Under the pieces are notes generated by a model, which worked only from the letters and a program-made list of their open reading frames with translations, was not told the origin of the DNA and searched no databases. Below, one piece after another: positions 34,174 through 47,310 of a stretch of 64,000 bases of DNA; positions within the stretch are counted from its first letter, which is position 1, and each line of letters begins with the position of its first letter. The translations under genes were made by a program, and so were the position numbers. Origin of the DNA: Candidatus Roseilinea sp. (lineage in GTDB: Bacteria; Chloroflexota; Anaerolineae; J036; Brachytrichaceae); contig BPHV01000002.1 in the NCBI GenBank assembly GCA_026003755.1, positions 186,001 to 250,000 of the forward strand, written 5' to 3'.

Positions 34174-37100
34174 ATGACACAAAGGGTGAGACTCAACATT
34201 ACCTCTACATTCAGCATCCTGGTCGCATCGCTCGGCATCGCTATTCCTGCCCTCATGCTGATACTCTGCATCGAATTCGGCCAAGCCTACACAGAGTTTC
34301 TGGCCGGCTACCCGATCACCTTCACAGCCCAGGGGAAGCAGCAGGACCTCGTCGCCATGCCGGTGTTTATCCTGGCCTTCTATGTTTCTTTCTCCGTGCT
34401 CAGCAGAGTAACCCGAGAGCTCCACTGTCATGCCGACCCCGCAGCCGCCACCGCCTTTGTCGAGCAAATCGCTTGGTGGTCAATTCCCTTTTACTTCGGC
34501 CTGGCCACAATTCTTCAGGAATCTGGATTGACGCTCACGCGCGCTGAGCTGCTGATATCAGCGCTCGGCATCATCTCTTTAACTGCTATCGTGGCCTTCA
34601 ACAGGCGCTCATTGCAAGCGGCTGACATACGCACCTGGAGCGTTTTGCTTTTTCTTGCCTTTCTACTGGCGCTCATCCCCGTCAACCTGGCTGCTCTGCT
34701 GAGCAGAGCACCTGTGAGCCTTGTTGGTCACTTTGACCATACGGCCTTCGCCCAAGCCAGCGAGACGCTGCTGATCGCCTGTCCTGCATTGATGGCGCTG
34801 CTGTTGCTCCTTTCGCCACGGGTGAACGCTCAATCTTGGTTTGTCAGAGTACTGTATTGGCTATCGCATGCGACTCTGCCCCTGCTTTTTGTCACCTTAT
34901 ACCCCGCCAAATTGTTTGACGCTTCAACATCTCAGCTCCACGCCTACCCTGCCACGCTATACCTGAAAGCGGCTATCCTGATCTTGCTGCTCGTCTCTTA
35001 TGCGGACGCGCTCATCCGGTTCAGGAAGCTGAACCCGGCAGACCTTGGCTGCGCCATCTCACCCTTGGCGCTGCTGGCGCTCGTGCTTGCAATACGCAAT
35101 GGTGTGACTATTCCACCCCTCCTCAACTCCGATGATTACCACTTTGGCGAGCGGCTTATCGGCCGATGGAGCTACGCACATGGCTTTTTGCCTTATGTGG
35201 ATTACATACCCCAGCACGGTCTGCTCGATGATGATCTTGCAGCGTTTATCTCGTTTGTCTTCTACGACGGCTCAGCCGCGACCCTCCCCCGACGCTTCTC
35301 GCCTGACTGCAGCGCTGCTCATCGCGATTACTTTCTTCTCTATCTATGCCTTTACAGGGAGCAAAGCGCTCAGCGCTGCAGTAGGCCTGACTATCTCTAC
35401 GTCTCGACTTATGGATGGCGTTCTTCGTTCCTTTCATCTGTCTGTGGTCAAGCAGCCGGCTGCGCTCGCGCCCGTCTGTGTGGCTTATGGCATGGTTGCT
35501 GGGCGCCATTGTCTTGATACTCGTGGTTCCTGGTCAGGGACTTGTCCTGAGCGCCGCCTTCGCTCCTCTCGCTGCGAAGATGGTTTACGACTTGCTGCGC
35601 GGCAGCAACAGGAAGGAGATCGGCTACCTTGCCGGCTTGGTGATCGGCATCGCTGTGGTTGTTGCCGCCACGCCGCTTCATCGCATGTTGCTTGGAGCTG
35701 TTGAATACACCCTTCAGAACAGCGCGATCAACCAGATCAGCTACGGCATCCCCTGGAATTTCAGCTTGAACTCCCCAACTCGAACCAACAATTTTCTAGA
35801 GCTTGGGCTCGAAGTAGGGGGCGCATCCTGGGCTATCCTCTTCATCCTGTTTCTCTTTGCTGCGCAGAGAAAACTTCCGGAGATTGCGAACCGGCAGAGC
35901 GATGTGTATGCGCTAGGAGCCGCCTTGATATTTGCTTTGCTGATGATCCCCTATAGCTTCGGAAGAATAGACTGGAACAACTTGGCGCGCTCAATGCTTG
36001 TCTCCACATTGGTCTGGTCTGCATTTGCGCCGGCTCTGTTCTGGAAGGCGGCGCAATCTTCCCAACACGCTTTGCTCGTATTAGCGATCGTCTGCGCGCT
36101 CGCTTTGCCCATTGGAGAGCCTGCGCTTCCCTCTCGGCTTACCTCAGCAATCACTCGGCGAATTGAGACGCCGCCCCTGCGCGACGCAGCAAAAGAGGGA
36201 TTCCCGAACATCGGTCTGGCGCATGTCGCCGCTGACCACTGGGCGCGCTTGAGCAGGCTCAAGCAGTTCCTCGACGCGCAACTTGCGCCAACCGAGACCT
36301 ATCTCGACCTCACCTCGCGGAATGCTCACTACTTCTACTTCAACCGACTCCCGCCGATTCCCATCACCGCTCCCTTCAACACGCCTCATCCCGATCAACA
36401 AAAGCGCGCGGTCAGGATTTTGACGGCTTCAACACCCAGAGTCGCACTCTTCCAAGCTGACGACATCGTTGGAGCCTTGGCAAACCTTCCCATCCGCAAT
36501 TACTATTTGTATCGCTTCATCATGGACACTTACCTGCCCAGGATGGAAGACCGCTTCATCCTCGGCTACTCCAGGCAAAGCAGCCTCCTCCCACCGCCCG
36601 AGCGCCACACCCTCTCCGCCGAGATCAAAGATCTCACCGACGACAACTGGCTGAACGGGATCAGCCGCAACGAGCCGGCGGTCCTCCTCAGCGACCCCGT
36701 CCTCGCCTCTATGCTCCAACCCGGTAATTTGCTCCGCTTCGCCGACGGCAAGCCACGCGCCATCCAGCGCGTCTGGCCAGAAGGCTCTGCGATTTGGTTT
36801 GACGCCGACGCCCGAGCGCCGGTTACGCCGATCCAGCAGCGTTTTGTCGAGATCACGGTCAGCCCGCAGGTCTATCAGGAATACACTGCCTCGCTCTTCC
36901 AGCGCGCCTTCGGCCCTTCCGACCTGCTCAAGCTCCCCATCGCCTGGGGGCGCTCCGCGCGCGCGCTGCAGGGCAAGATGACCTTGGTCGGCGAGCTGCC
37001 ATCGCCGTTCCACACCTTCCACGTTTCTCCCATGGGAGATGCCTACAAAGTGGAGGGCGATGACCCACAGGTTAGCTTCGACATTGCGCACTTCGACATC

Positions 37101-37388
37101 TCGGGCCGCCAGGCGGGCCTGCTCAAGTTCGACTTCGCCTGCCGTGGACAGAAAGCCGAGCCGCGCCTCAAAGTGTTCTGGTGGGGCGATAGTCGCGGCG
37201 GGGCGTTCGAGTCGGCCAGCCTGCGCCTCACCGCCGAGACCGGCACGCTGATTGTGCCGCTGGACGCATCGCCGTGGTGGTATGTCCTGGAGCGCGTGAA
37301 GGGCATCCGCATAGACCTCGACAACCCGCAGGCGTGCGAGGCCTTCCGCTTGTCCAACCTCGGACTTTACCAGCGCGTGCTGGATTAA
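34174..37388 (+). pseudogene. Large membrane protein of the surface-polysaccharide type, two frameshifts
   Basis: About 1070 residues if repaired. ATG 34174 follows GAGG at a normal distance. The first frame (to ~35285) has eight to ten membrane helices and N-S-D-D-Y-H-F-G-E-R, resembling the acidic loop of GT-C enzymes. A second frame spans ~35287-35408, and a third runs from ~35411 to 37388 with more helices and then a ~450-residue soluble domain. Removing one C from CCCCC (35286-35290) and one T from TT (35409-35410) restores one continuous frame. It is probably a polyprenyl-sugar-dependent glycosyltransferase; substrate unknown. Confidence 0.6.
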
Positions 37389-37556
37389 ATTAAAAAGAGA
37401 GCGCCCCCGGCGATGAAGCAGTCCGTCTCGCCTCTCGCGATGAGCAGGGGGGCCATGGTGATCCTCGTCTTTAGCAGCGTGCGCCGTGGCATGCGGATTA
37501 CAGGCCGACGGCGCGCCTTCCGGCGCTTCCGCTTCGGCTTTGTGCCGCGATCTCGG

Positions 37557-37562
37557 TATAAT
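37557..37562 (+). promoter_or_regulatory. -10 element of the valS T-box leader
   Basis: TATAAT about 350 nt before ATG 37909. A weak -35 candidate, TTCGGC (37533-37538), lies 18 bp upstream. Confidence 0.55.
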
Positions 37563-37574
37563 TGGCAGCACGAA

Positions 37575-37856
37575 TAGCGACGACAGACGATGACCGAGAG
37601 GAGTAGGTGGTGTCGCGCCGACAGGGAGCGCCGGTCCTAGACTGAGAGCCTGCGCCGGAGGACGCCCACCGAAGGTCGCTCGCGAGTCAATTCGGTGAAC
37701 CGCGCCCGGCGCTAGCCGAATTCGGGAACGCCCGTTACAGCGTCCAGAGTGTGTCTGCGCGGGTTGCGCGTGTTTGACCGTGCAGGCAAACGTCGGTGGT
37801 ACCGCGGGAAGCGCCCTTCTCGTCCGATGCGGATGACGAAGGGCGTTTGTGTTTGT
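37575..37856 (+). promoter_or_regulatory. T-box riboswitch controlling valS
   Basis: The leader contains the T-box core GGTGGTACCGCGG (37795-37807), whose bulge pairs with the uncharged tRNA acceptor end, followed by a competing terminator hairpin. A large structured stem I lies upstream (from ~37590). A GTC at 37675-37677 in the context GAAG-GTC-G is a candidate Val specifier on the 3' side of stem I (inference). With uncharged tRNA-Val bound, the antiterminator forms and valS is transcribed. Confidence 0.9.
37811..37856 (+). terminator. Terminator hairpin of the valS T-box
   Basis: CGCCCTTC-TC-GTC (37812-37824) pairs with GACGAAGGGCG (37835-37845), followed by TTTGTGTTTG. The 5' arm overlaps the region used by the antiterminator. 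Confidence 0.85.
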
Positions 37857-37908
37857 CACGATTGGCAATGAGCGACCGGCGAACATCAGCTAAGACTGGG
37901 AACGACCG

Positions 37909-40696
<2,788 letters not shown>

Positions 40697-40873
40697 GTCC
40701 TCCGCCGGAGCGCCGCGGGGGCGCTCAACGCCGCTGCACCCCGCCCGGTCGCCCTCGTTGCCGGCGCATGTCGGCCTGTGCCGGCTCGTTCCCCCGCATC
40801 ATGGACAGTCGTAGCAGGCCAGGCGCAGCGCGACATCGCCGCTAACACCATCGTTCTGTGCGTGGCACACCCC

Positions 40874-41821
40874 CTACTTCGCCGACAGCGGCGGCATTTT
40901 GCAGGCGGCTAGGCGAGCTGCGGCCAAATCCCAAAGCGCGTGGCCGACGCTTTTGAAGATGATCGGCGCGGGGGGCGTTGCGTCTGATGGGATCGTCGGG
41001 GGGGTTCCCGCGACAACCGCTTCCAGCGGCGTCACGCGAGACCAATCCACGCCGGCCTGGATCAGGTCGCCGGCCTCGGCACGTGCGCCCTCGAGCGTAT
41101 CCGTGAAGATGCGCGCGCGACGCACGAGGTCGGCAGGCAACTCGGCCATCTCGGCTGAATAAGCGCCCACGGCGATAACAAGCGCATCATCGCGCACGCG
41201 GTCCTCGAACAGCGGCTGTCGGCTGGTAGTAGCTGTCACGATGATGCCGCACGCCGGCAACATGTCGCTGACCGTCCCAATGGCCTGCGCATTAATCCCC
41301 ATCATGCGCCCGTGATGGGCCAGCGCCTCGGCATCGGCGAAGGCGCGCGAGAAGATGAACACGTCGTTCGCCGGCAGCCACTGGCCCAGCGCTTCCAGGT
41401 GCGCCTTACCCTGCGCGCCCGCGCCGATGATGAGCAACGCGCCGCGCTTGGCTTCTTCAGACGCGAGCATCTGCGCGGCGAGCAGCGAGAGCGCCGCAGT
41501 GCGCCGGGCCGTCACGGCTTGACCGTCGAGGAGCATCAAGCGTTCGCCGGTGTGGGCATTCATCACAATGACTTCGCCATGAATGCTGGGGAGGCCGCGC
41601 TCGGTGTTGCGCGGGTGCGCGGTGACGAGCTTGGTGATGGCGATCTCCTGGTCGGCGGCGGGCATCACGAACAACATGCCGCTGTCGCCGATCGGCAGCG
41701 CCAACCGCTGAGGGGCTATCGTGATACCGGCGTGCTTGTCGCGTAACACAGCGCGCAACTCCTCGGCCAATTCCAGATAGGGCAAGAGCCGTTGGGTGGT
41801 CGCGAAATCGAAAATGCGCAC
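40874..41821 (-). CDS. Ornithine cyclodeaminase/mu-crystallin family protein
   Basis: 315-residue NAD(P)-binding protein of the OCD/mu-crystallin family. The Rossmann motif is LIIGAGAQGKAHLEAL (residues ~130-145), after the substrate-side signature D-G-Q-A-V-T-A-R-R-T-A-A. Members act as ornithine cyclodeaminases, alanine dehydrogenases or cyclic-imine (pyrroline or piperideine carboxylate) reductases. The start is GTG 41821, supported by TACAAT (41833-41828) ending 6 nt upstream. It is divergent from the Trm112-like gene; only 55 bp separate the two start codons. Confidence 0.82.
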   Translation of the reverse strand: MRIFDFATTQRLLPYLELAEELRAVLRDKHAGITIAPQRLALPIGDSGMLFVMPAADQEIAITKLVTAHPRNTERGLPSIHGEVIVMNAHTGERLMLLDGQAVTARRTAALSLLAAQMLASEEAKRGALLIIGAGAQGKAHLEALGQWLPANDVFIFSRAFADAEALAHHGRMMGINAQAIGTVSDMLPACGIIVTATTSRQPLFEDRVRDDALVIAVGAYSAEMAELPADLVRRARIFTDTLEGARAEAGDLIQAGVDWSRVTPLEAVVAGTPPTIPSDATPPAPIIFKSVGHALWDLAAARLAACKMPPLSAK

Positions 41822-41827
41822 GCGGCT

Positions 41828-41833
41828 ATTGTA
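41828..41833 (-). promoter_or_regulatory. -10 element of the OCD-family gene
   Basis: TACAAT on the minus strand, 6 nt before GTG 41821; leaderless. Confidence 0.5.
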
Positions 41834-41864
41834 TGCAAGCTGGCCCCAGACGCCTGCGCGTCGT

Positions 41865-41870
41865 TAAAAT
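41865..41870 (+). promoter_or_regulatory. -10 element of the Trm112-like gene
   Basis: TAAAAT ends 6 nt before ATG 41877; leaderless. It forms a compact divergent promoter pair with the element at 41828-41833. Confidence 0.5.
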
Positions 41871-41876
41871 TGGGGC

Positions 41877-42125
41877 ATGGCATCAACGATCAACCCGGAA
41901 CTGCTCGAGATCCTGCGTTGCCCCTACTGCGTCAGCACATCCACGCGTCAACCCGGCGAAGACCCCGGCCGGCTCATCCTCTATAAAGACTGCTGGTTGA
42001 TCGAGCCGGTCTACGGGCGCAAGTATCCGATTAAGGACGGCATCCCGATTATGCTGATCGAAGAAGGCGAGAAGTGGATCAACGTGAAACCGGAGGACTT
42101 GCCCATTCCGCCGCCTGCTGATTAG
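41877..42125 (+). CDS. Trm112/YcaR-like protein
   Basis: 82 residues of the Trm112-like (UPF0434) family: LLEILRCPYC near the N-terminus, a short linker, then I-E-P-V-Y-G-R-K-Y-P-I-K-D-G-I-P-I-M-L. Only one CxxC (C16-x2-C19) is present, as in many bacterial members. In other organisms Trm112 activates methyltransferases; the bacterial role is not established. Its stop (TAG) shares a base with the GTG start of the next gene, so the two are translationally linked. Confidence 0.82.
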   Translation: MASTINPELLEILRCPYCVSTSTRQPGEDPGRLILYKDCWLIEPVYGRKYPIKDGIPIMLIEEGEKWINVKPEDLPIPPPAD

Positions 42126-43155
42126 TGACGGCGCGCTGGCGTGCTGTATGGGTCATGCGCCTGCTCAAAGCGCTCACCCTCCTTTTGGCCACGAGTAAGC
42201 GTGATCGCCCTCGTCATCGCATCGCGCGCGACGCCGCACCCGCTCACCGCCATCGCCGCAGTGCAGCCGGCGATGAACTTCGGCTACGTGCGCATCGAGG
42301 GCGTGGTTGTTGCCTATCCCACCCTCTCGGAGCAGGACAAGTTTCTGTCATTTCGCGTATGGGATGCCAGCGGGGAACTGCGGGTGACGGCCTATCGCGC
42401 CGTGGTGGAACGACTGCTGGCCGAGCGCCGCATCCCTCTGCCCGGCGATCGCGTCCGCGTCGAAGGCACGCTGCGCATCCGCGACGATGAGCCATCGCTC
42501 ATCTTGAACGCTGCCGAAGGGTTGAGCATGGAGACGCCCCCGGCCGCGGCAATCCGCCTCGCCGAGCTGAACAGCATACCGCTCGGTGAGCGCGTGCAAA
42601 CTACCGGTCAGGTTCGTCGCATCCGCAACGTCGGCAACCGGTTTGCGCGTCATCTCAGTTCGCGATGGCGATGCCACTGCCGAAGTTGTCTCTGCGCTCG
42701 ATCTATCGGTGATCGTCACTACGCCGCCGCTTGGCGCCGGCCAGTGGATCCGCGTCACCGGCGCAGTGGGGGAGTATCGCGGCGCGAAGCAAGTGCTGTC
42801 GTCGCATGTGGACATCTTGCCAAGCGACCGGATGCCCTCAGCCGACTATTTCCGTTCCATCGCCGAACTCGATGAGCGCCTGCTGAGCCGCTGGGTGGGC
42901 GTCGAGGGCGTGGTGAGCGACCTCCGGCCGTTCAGGCAAGGCATGCGCGCCGACGTGACCGACGCATCTGGGGCTTCGATCGTCGTCGTGATGTTTGATT
43001 CAGTGTGGCAGCATTTGCCCTTCTCGACGACGCTGAGCGTAGGCGACCGGGTTCGTATAGAGGGCGAGCTGGCGGAGTATCGCGGACAAATCGAGTTGCT
43101 GCCTGAGCTGCCGGCAGATGTCGGCCTGGCCGGCGTCTCGCGCGCTTCACCGTGA
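42125..43155 (+). pseudogene. Secreted or anchored OB-fold protein, frameshifted
   Basis: GTG 42125 opens a frame with R-L-L-K-A-L-T-L-L-L-A, a possible signal or anchor. A second frame continues with S-V-I-A-L-V-I-A-S-R and then OB-fold-like strands (Y-V-R-I-E-G-V-V; G-D-R-V-R-V-E-G-T-L). Near 42638 it shifts to the frame with G-L-R-V-I-S-V-R-D-G-D-A, again two OB-type units (W-V-G-V-E-G-V-V; V-R-I-E-G-E-L) to a stop at 43155. One extra C at 42638-42639 explains the second shift. It probably bound nucleic acid or oligosaccharide through tandem OB folds; function unknown. Confidence 0.6.
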
Positions 43156-43167
43156 ACCGCCGCCGAC

Positions 43168-44436
43168 TCAGCGAGTGAGCCGGAGCGCCACCGCGTTGAC
43201 CTGAGTGCGCACCGCGTGACCCTCAGCGTAGATCTTGACCGCCTCAATCGTCTCCACGTCAGGGAAATAAAGGTAGAGATTCTCCGATTCCCAGCGCATG
43301 CGCTGGCCCAGGGGCATTTTGATGTGCTTGCGCTGCGGATTGGTTAGGATCGAATCGGGCAAACTGAGCGCTCCCGGCTGGATTTGGGGTGTGCCGGTGG
43401 CGTAGAAACCTTGAATCCACTCGCGCGAGCGCCCTTTCGTGTCACGCCAGGTGATGGAGGCGAAGAGCGGACACTCGCTGCCGGCGCTGGCGCACACCGG
43501 CAGCTCTTGGAACAAGATGGCGAAATCCAACACCAGCCGCAGGTCGCGCCCGTTGTTGACCCGCGCATCAAGCGTCTGTATGACGCCGGTACGCCCCCAT
43601 CCCAGTCCCTCGCCCATGCGCTCCAGGATGAGCGCTCGCCTCGCGCCATCCTCGATGATCTGGGCTGTGCCGAGCGGCGCATTCGGCGCGGCGGTCAGCG
43701 TTTCCACTTGCCACAAGGGCTGCAGCGCCCCCTGGAATTGGCCGTTGCGAACGAGGTCGCGCGGCGGCGGCATGAGGCCGGCGACGCTGGACATCGTCAC
43801 CACGGTGTGCTGGCCCGACGACACGTTGAGCGACATTTCCCCGCCATGCGTCACGGCCACAGCGCTGCCCTCCGCCACATCCAGTCGCAGCGCGCCGTTG
43901 AGCTGCTCAATGACGTATAGGCCGGGCGCGCTGATCAACACGCTGCCGTGATCGCTTGCAACGCGCAAGTTGAATTTGCGATTCGGCGCGTGGATGTCGG
44001 CTTGGACTCGGCCGCTGAGGAGCCGGAAGGCGAACTCATCGCCCAGGGCACTGGCGCTAAAACGCGGAAGCCGTGCCCGCTCGATGCGCAGCCGGGCGTT
44101 CGGATACATCTGAATTGTCAACAGCCGGCGCGGCGGAGACGAGGCGTTATCCAGCAGGGTGAGCAGTCCGGCCGAGTCGGTGCCGAGCGCGACCAGGCTG
44201 CCTTCGCTGATGTCGTATCCGTCCAACGACACGACGCTCGGCGGGTCGCGCTCGGTCTGCGTCGGTCGCCACACGCTCATCTGGCCGGCTTGTAGCTTGA
44301 CGTTGATGCCGGCTTCCACCGAAGCCGTGTTGTAGAAGGCTAGGGCTGCCGCCGGCACGCCGACGGCCAGCGCACAACAGGTCAACAACGACGCGAACAG
44401 GACGATCCACGCCGTTCGTTCGGGAGAGCGTTTCAC
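43168..44436 (-). CDS. Membrane-anchored FecR-like protein
   Basis: 422 residues, start GTG 44436. One N-terminal membrane helix (residues ~8-33) is followed by an extracytoplasmic beta-rich domain with FecR-like features: F-A-F-R-L-L-S-G-R-V-Q-A-D-I and V-L-I-S-A-P-G-L-Y-V-I-E-Q, plus a D-V-A-E-G-S-A-V-A-V-T-H-G-G-E segment. A second C-terminal region (~residues 235-420) resembles a jelly-roll or carbohydrate-binding fold but has no firm match. A heptanucleotide tract (44438-44493) starts one base upstream of the start codon, so no Shine-Dalgarno sequence is available; translation initiation is unclear. accC ends 72 bp upstream on the same strand. Confidence 0.65.
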   Translation of the reverse strand: MKRSPERTAWIVLFASLLTCCALAVGVPAAALAFYNTASVEAGINVKLQAGQMSVWRPTQTERDPPSVVSLDGYDISEGSLVALGTDSAGLLTLLDNASSPPRRLLTIQMYPNARLRIERARLPRFSASALGDEFAFRLLSGRVQADIHAPNRKFNLRVASDHGSVLISAPGLYVIEQLNGALRLDVAEGSAVAVTHGGEMSLNVSSGQHTVVTMSSVAGLMPPPRDLVRNGQFQGALQPLWQVETLTAAPNAPLGTAQIIEDGARRALILERMGEGLGWGRTGVIQTLDARVNNGRDLRLVLDFAILFQELPVCASAGSECPLFASITWRDTKGRSREWIQGFYATGTPQIQPGALSLPDSILTNPQRKHIKMPLGQRMRWESENLYLYFPDVETIEAVKIYAEGHAVRTQVNAVALRLTR

Positions 44437-44437
44437 A

Positions 44438-44493
44438 GAAGTCAGACGTCAGAGGCTGGAGGCCAGAGTCCAGAGTCCAGAGTCCAGAAATCC
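44438..44493. repeat. Heptanucleotide repeat tract between accC and the FecR-like gene
   Basis: Eight 7-mers in register: GAAGTCA, GACGTCA, GAGGCTG, GAGGCCA, GAGTCCA, GAGTCCA, GAGTCCA, GAAATCC. Three units are identical. The tract fills most of the 71-bp gap between the two minus-strand genes. Confidence 0.85.
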
Positions 44494-44507
44494 GGCTTCG
44501 GAATTTT

Positions 44508-46004
44508 CTACTCCCACGTCTTGCGCAGGCTCCAACGCCAATGCGAGGCCCGTCCGTGATCGGTGCGTTCGATGCGCTCGGCGGCCTCGCGCCCCTGCCG
44601 GTGTGCAATCAGCGTGGCCGCGATGGCGGCCACGTCGCTGTGAGCCTGGGACTGCTCCTCAAGCGCGAAGCGATCTTCGACGAAACGCGTGTCGAACTGG
44701 CCGGCTTGGAAGCGCGTCGAGCGGAAGAGCTGTTGGTGGAACGGCACATTGGTCTTCACGCCCATGATGCGGAATTCGTTCAGCGCGCGCTTCATGCGCA
44801 GGATCGCCTCGGCGCGCGTGTCGCCCCAGCAGATCAGCTTGGCGATCATCGAATCGTAGTACGGCGTGATCTCGTAGCCTTCGTATACGCCGCTTTCTAC
44901 GCGCACCCCCGGCCCGGTCGGGAAGTTGATGCGCTTGATCAGGCCGGTGCTGGGCATGAAATTGGCGAACGGGTCTTCGGCGTTGATCCGGCACTCGATG
45001 GCCCAACCGGTCATCTTGATGTTCTTTTGCTTATAGCGCAGCGGCCGTCCGCGCGCGATGCGAATCTGCTCCTTGACGATGTCCACGCCCGTCACGCGTT
45101 CGGTAATCGGATGCTCTACTTGCAGGCGTGTGTTCATCTCCATAAAGTAGAAGTTGCCCTGCTTATCGAGCAGGCATTCGATTGTGCCGGCGTTGACGTA
45201 GTTCACCGCCTGCGCGGCGCGCACGGCCATTTCGCCCATCTTGGCGCGCAGCTCCGGATTCATCGCCGGCGAGGGGCACTCTTCCACCAGTTTCTGGCGC
45301 CGGCGTTGCAGGCTGCATTCGCGCTCGCCCAAATGGATAATGTTGCCGTGATGATCGCCCAGGAGTTGGAATTCGATGTGCCGGGCGCCTTCGACCAGCT
45401 TCTCGAGATATACCGAGCCGTCGCCGAAGGCCGACTCGGCCTCGCGCCGCGCGCTGGCCAGCAACGCCGGCATCTCCTCCAGGCTGTGCACTTCGCGCTG
45501 CCCCTTGCCGCCGCCGCCCGCGCTGGCCTTGATCAACAGGGGGAAGCCAATCTTGGGCGCGATGTTCAGCAGCTCCTCGTCCGACAGGTTCGCCTCGCCC
45601 TCCGTTCCAGGGATGACGGCGACGCCGGCGCGCTGCACCGTGGCGCGCGCTACGGCTTTGTCGCCCATCTTGGCAATGGCGCTCGGCGATGGGCCGATGA
45701 AGACGATGCCCTCGTCGGCACAGGCCTGGGCGAAATCCTCGCGCTCGGCCAGGAAGCCATAGCCGGGGTGAATCGCGTCGGCCTCAGACTTCTTCGCGAC
45801 CTCAAGGATCTTGTCAATGCGAAGATACGAGTCGCGCGAGGGCGGCGGGCCGATGTGATAAGCCTCGTCGGCAAAGCGCACATGCAGCGCGTTGCGGTCC
45901 ACATCGGAATAGACCGCGACCGTGCCGATGCCCAGCTCGTTGCAGGCGCGAATGATGCGCACGGCAATTTCGCCACGGTTAGCAATCAGAACCTTCTTGA
46001 ACAT
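44508..46004 (-). CDS. accC: Biotin carboxylase (acetyl/propionyl-CoA carboxylase subunit)
   Basis: 498-residue ATP-grasp enzyme that carboxylates biotin on its carrier protein. Signatures: [20 protein letters not shown] at the start, H-P-G-Y-G-F-L-A-E, the Gly-rich ATP loop [12 protein letters not shown] (usually GKGMR), [10 protein letters not shown], and the catalytic [16 protein letters not shown]. The last ~45 residues are extra and Arg-rich. No biotin carrier (accB) or carboxyltransferase gene is adjacent, so it could serve either acetyl-CoA or propionyl-CoA carboxylase. It is divergent from leuB. Confidence 0.92.
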   Translation of the reverse strand: MFKKVLIANRGEIAVRIIRACNELGIGTVAVYSDVDRNALHVRFADEAYHIGPPPSRDSYLRIDKILEVAKKSEADAIHPGYGFLAEREDFAQACADEGIVFIGPSPSAIAKMGDKAVARATVQRAGVAVIPGTEGEANLSDEELLNIAPKIGFPLLIKASAGGGGKGQREVHSLEEMPALLASARREAESAFGDGSVYLEKLVEGARHIEFQLLGDHHGNIIHLGERECSLQRRRQKLVEECPSPAMNPELRAKMGEMAVRAAQAVNYVNAGTIECLLDKQGNFYFMEMNTRLQVEHPITERVTGVDIVKEQIRIARGRPLRYKQKNIKMTGWAIECRINAEDPFANFMPSTGLIKRINFPTGPGVRVESGVYEGYEITPYYDSMIAKLICWGDTRAEAILRMKRALNEFRIMGVKTNVPFHQQLFRSTRFQAGQFDTRFVEDRFALEEQSQAHSDVAAIAATLIAHRQGREAAERIERTDHGRASHWRWSLRKTWE

Positions 46005-46124
46005 GGCGTATCACTAATCTTAACACCGACTGCGCGGGTAGGCGGATGCGCGCCGAGGGGATGGCCGATGCAATCGGCGATGGGGGCTGTGCAAATCGCC
46101 GCTTCGCGGTTTAATAGGCGTCCC

Positions 46125-47204
46125 ATGAAGCTACGAATCGCTGTTCTTCCGGGCGATGGCATCGGGCCAGAGGTGTGCGCCGAAGCCGTCGCCGTGCTCC
46201 AGGCGCTCGGCCTTGACCTGGAGCTGCACACCGCCCAGGTGGGGGGATGCGCTATTGACGCGCAAGGCACGGCGTTGCCCGACGAGGCGTTGCGAATGGC
46301 TCAAGACGCCGACGCTGTGCTGTTCGGCGCGGTCGGCATGGCCAAGTTCGATAAAGACCCCACCGCCAAAGTCCGGCCCGAGCAGGCGATCCTCGGCCTG
46401 CGCAAGGGATTGGGGTTATTCGCCAACCTGCGACCGGTGAAGGCCTACGACGCCTTGCTCGACGCCTCGACGCTCAAGCCGGAAGTCATCCGAGGCGTGG
46501 ATCTGATCATCCTGCGCGAGCTGACCGGCGGGACGTATTTCGGCAAGCCGCAAGGCCAATCCGGCGAAGCGCCCCATCGCCAGGCGGTGGACACCACCTT
46601 CTACACCGAAGACGAGGTGCGCCGGCTGATGATCATGGCCTTCGAGCTGGCGCGCGGGCGCAAGAAGAAGGTGACACAGGCCGATAAGGCCAACGTCATG
46701 GCCACCGGCCGGCTGTGGCGACAGGTGGCGCACGAGGTTCGGGAGGCGTATCCCGATGTCGTATACGAGGACATGTTCGCCGACGCCTGCGCCATGCATC
46801 TGCTGCGCAATCCGCGCGCTTTCGACATCATCGCAACCGAGAACCTGTTCGGCGACATCCTCAGCGACGAGGCTTCCATGTTGACCGGCTCGATGGGGAT
46901 GCTGCCGAGCGCATCCCTCGGCGATGCGCTCAACCGGCATGGCTATCGGCGCGGCCTCTATGAGCCTATCCACGGCGCGGCGCACGACATCGCCGGCCAA
47001 GGCGTCGCCAACCCACTGGCGATGATCCTGAGCGCGGCCATGATGTTGCGCTGGTCGTTCGGGTTGCATCGCGAAGCCGAGCGCATCGAGCAGGCGGTGG
47101 CGCGCGCGCTGGATGACGGCCTGCGCTGCGGCGACATCAAGCAACCCGGAACGAACGTGCTCGGCACGCGGGAGATGGGACAAGCCGTGATCGCGCGCTT
47201 GTGA
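46125..47204 (+). CDS. leuB: 3-isopropylmalate dehydrogenase
   Basis: 359 residues, oxidative decarboxylation step of leucine synthesis. Signatures: LPGDGIGPEV at residues ~8-17, the substrate-binding R-x3-L-G-L-F-A-N-L-R-P-V, LRELTGGTYFG, the catalytic K-A-N-V-M with D-x3-M-x3 (D-M-F-A-D-A-C-A-M), and G-S-M-G-M-L-P-S-A-S-L-G. LeuB rather than isocitrate dehydrogenase is supported by the R-E-L-T-G-G-x-Y-F-G motif. TTTAAT (46110-46115) lies 9 nt before ATG 46125. Other leu genes are not in the window. Confidence 0.93.
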   Translation: MKLRIAVLPGDGIGPEVCAEAVAVLQALGLDLELHTAQVGGCAIDAQGTALPDEALRMAQDADAVLFGAVGMAKFDKDPTAKVRPEQAILGLRKGLGLFANLRPVKAYDALLDASTLKPEVIRGVDLIILRELTGGTYFGKPQGQSGEAPHRQAVDTTFYTEDEVRRLMIMAFELARGRKKKVTQADKANVMATGRLWRQVAHEVREAYPDVVYEDMFADACAMHLLRNPRAFDIIATENLFGDILSDEASMLTGSMGMLPSASLGDALNRHGYRRGLYEPIHGAAHDIAGQGVANPLAMILSAAMMLRWSFGLHREAERIEQAVARALDDGLRCGDIKQPGTNVLGTREMGQAVIARL

Positions 47205-47297
47205 TACGCGCAAGGATGCGCTTCGACAGGCGCGACGCACGCGACATATCCTGAGCCTGCTGAAGGGCGCACTCTCCGAGCGGTGGACTGATTGCTC

Positions 47298-47303
47298 TAG
47301 AAT
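47298..47303 (+). promoter_or_regulatory. -10 element of the DUF4058 gene
   Basis: TAGAAT ends 7 nt before ATG 47311; leaderless. Confidence 0.5.
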
Positions 47304-47310
47304 ATTCGGT

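Noticed and set aside
44541-47204. An 887-codon plus-strand open frame
   Set aside because: The first ~500 codons are antisense to accC, a clear biotin carboxylase; the rest is leuB in frame. Only leuB (start 46125) is real.
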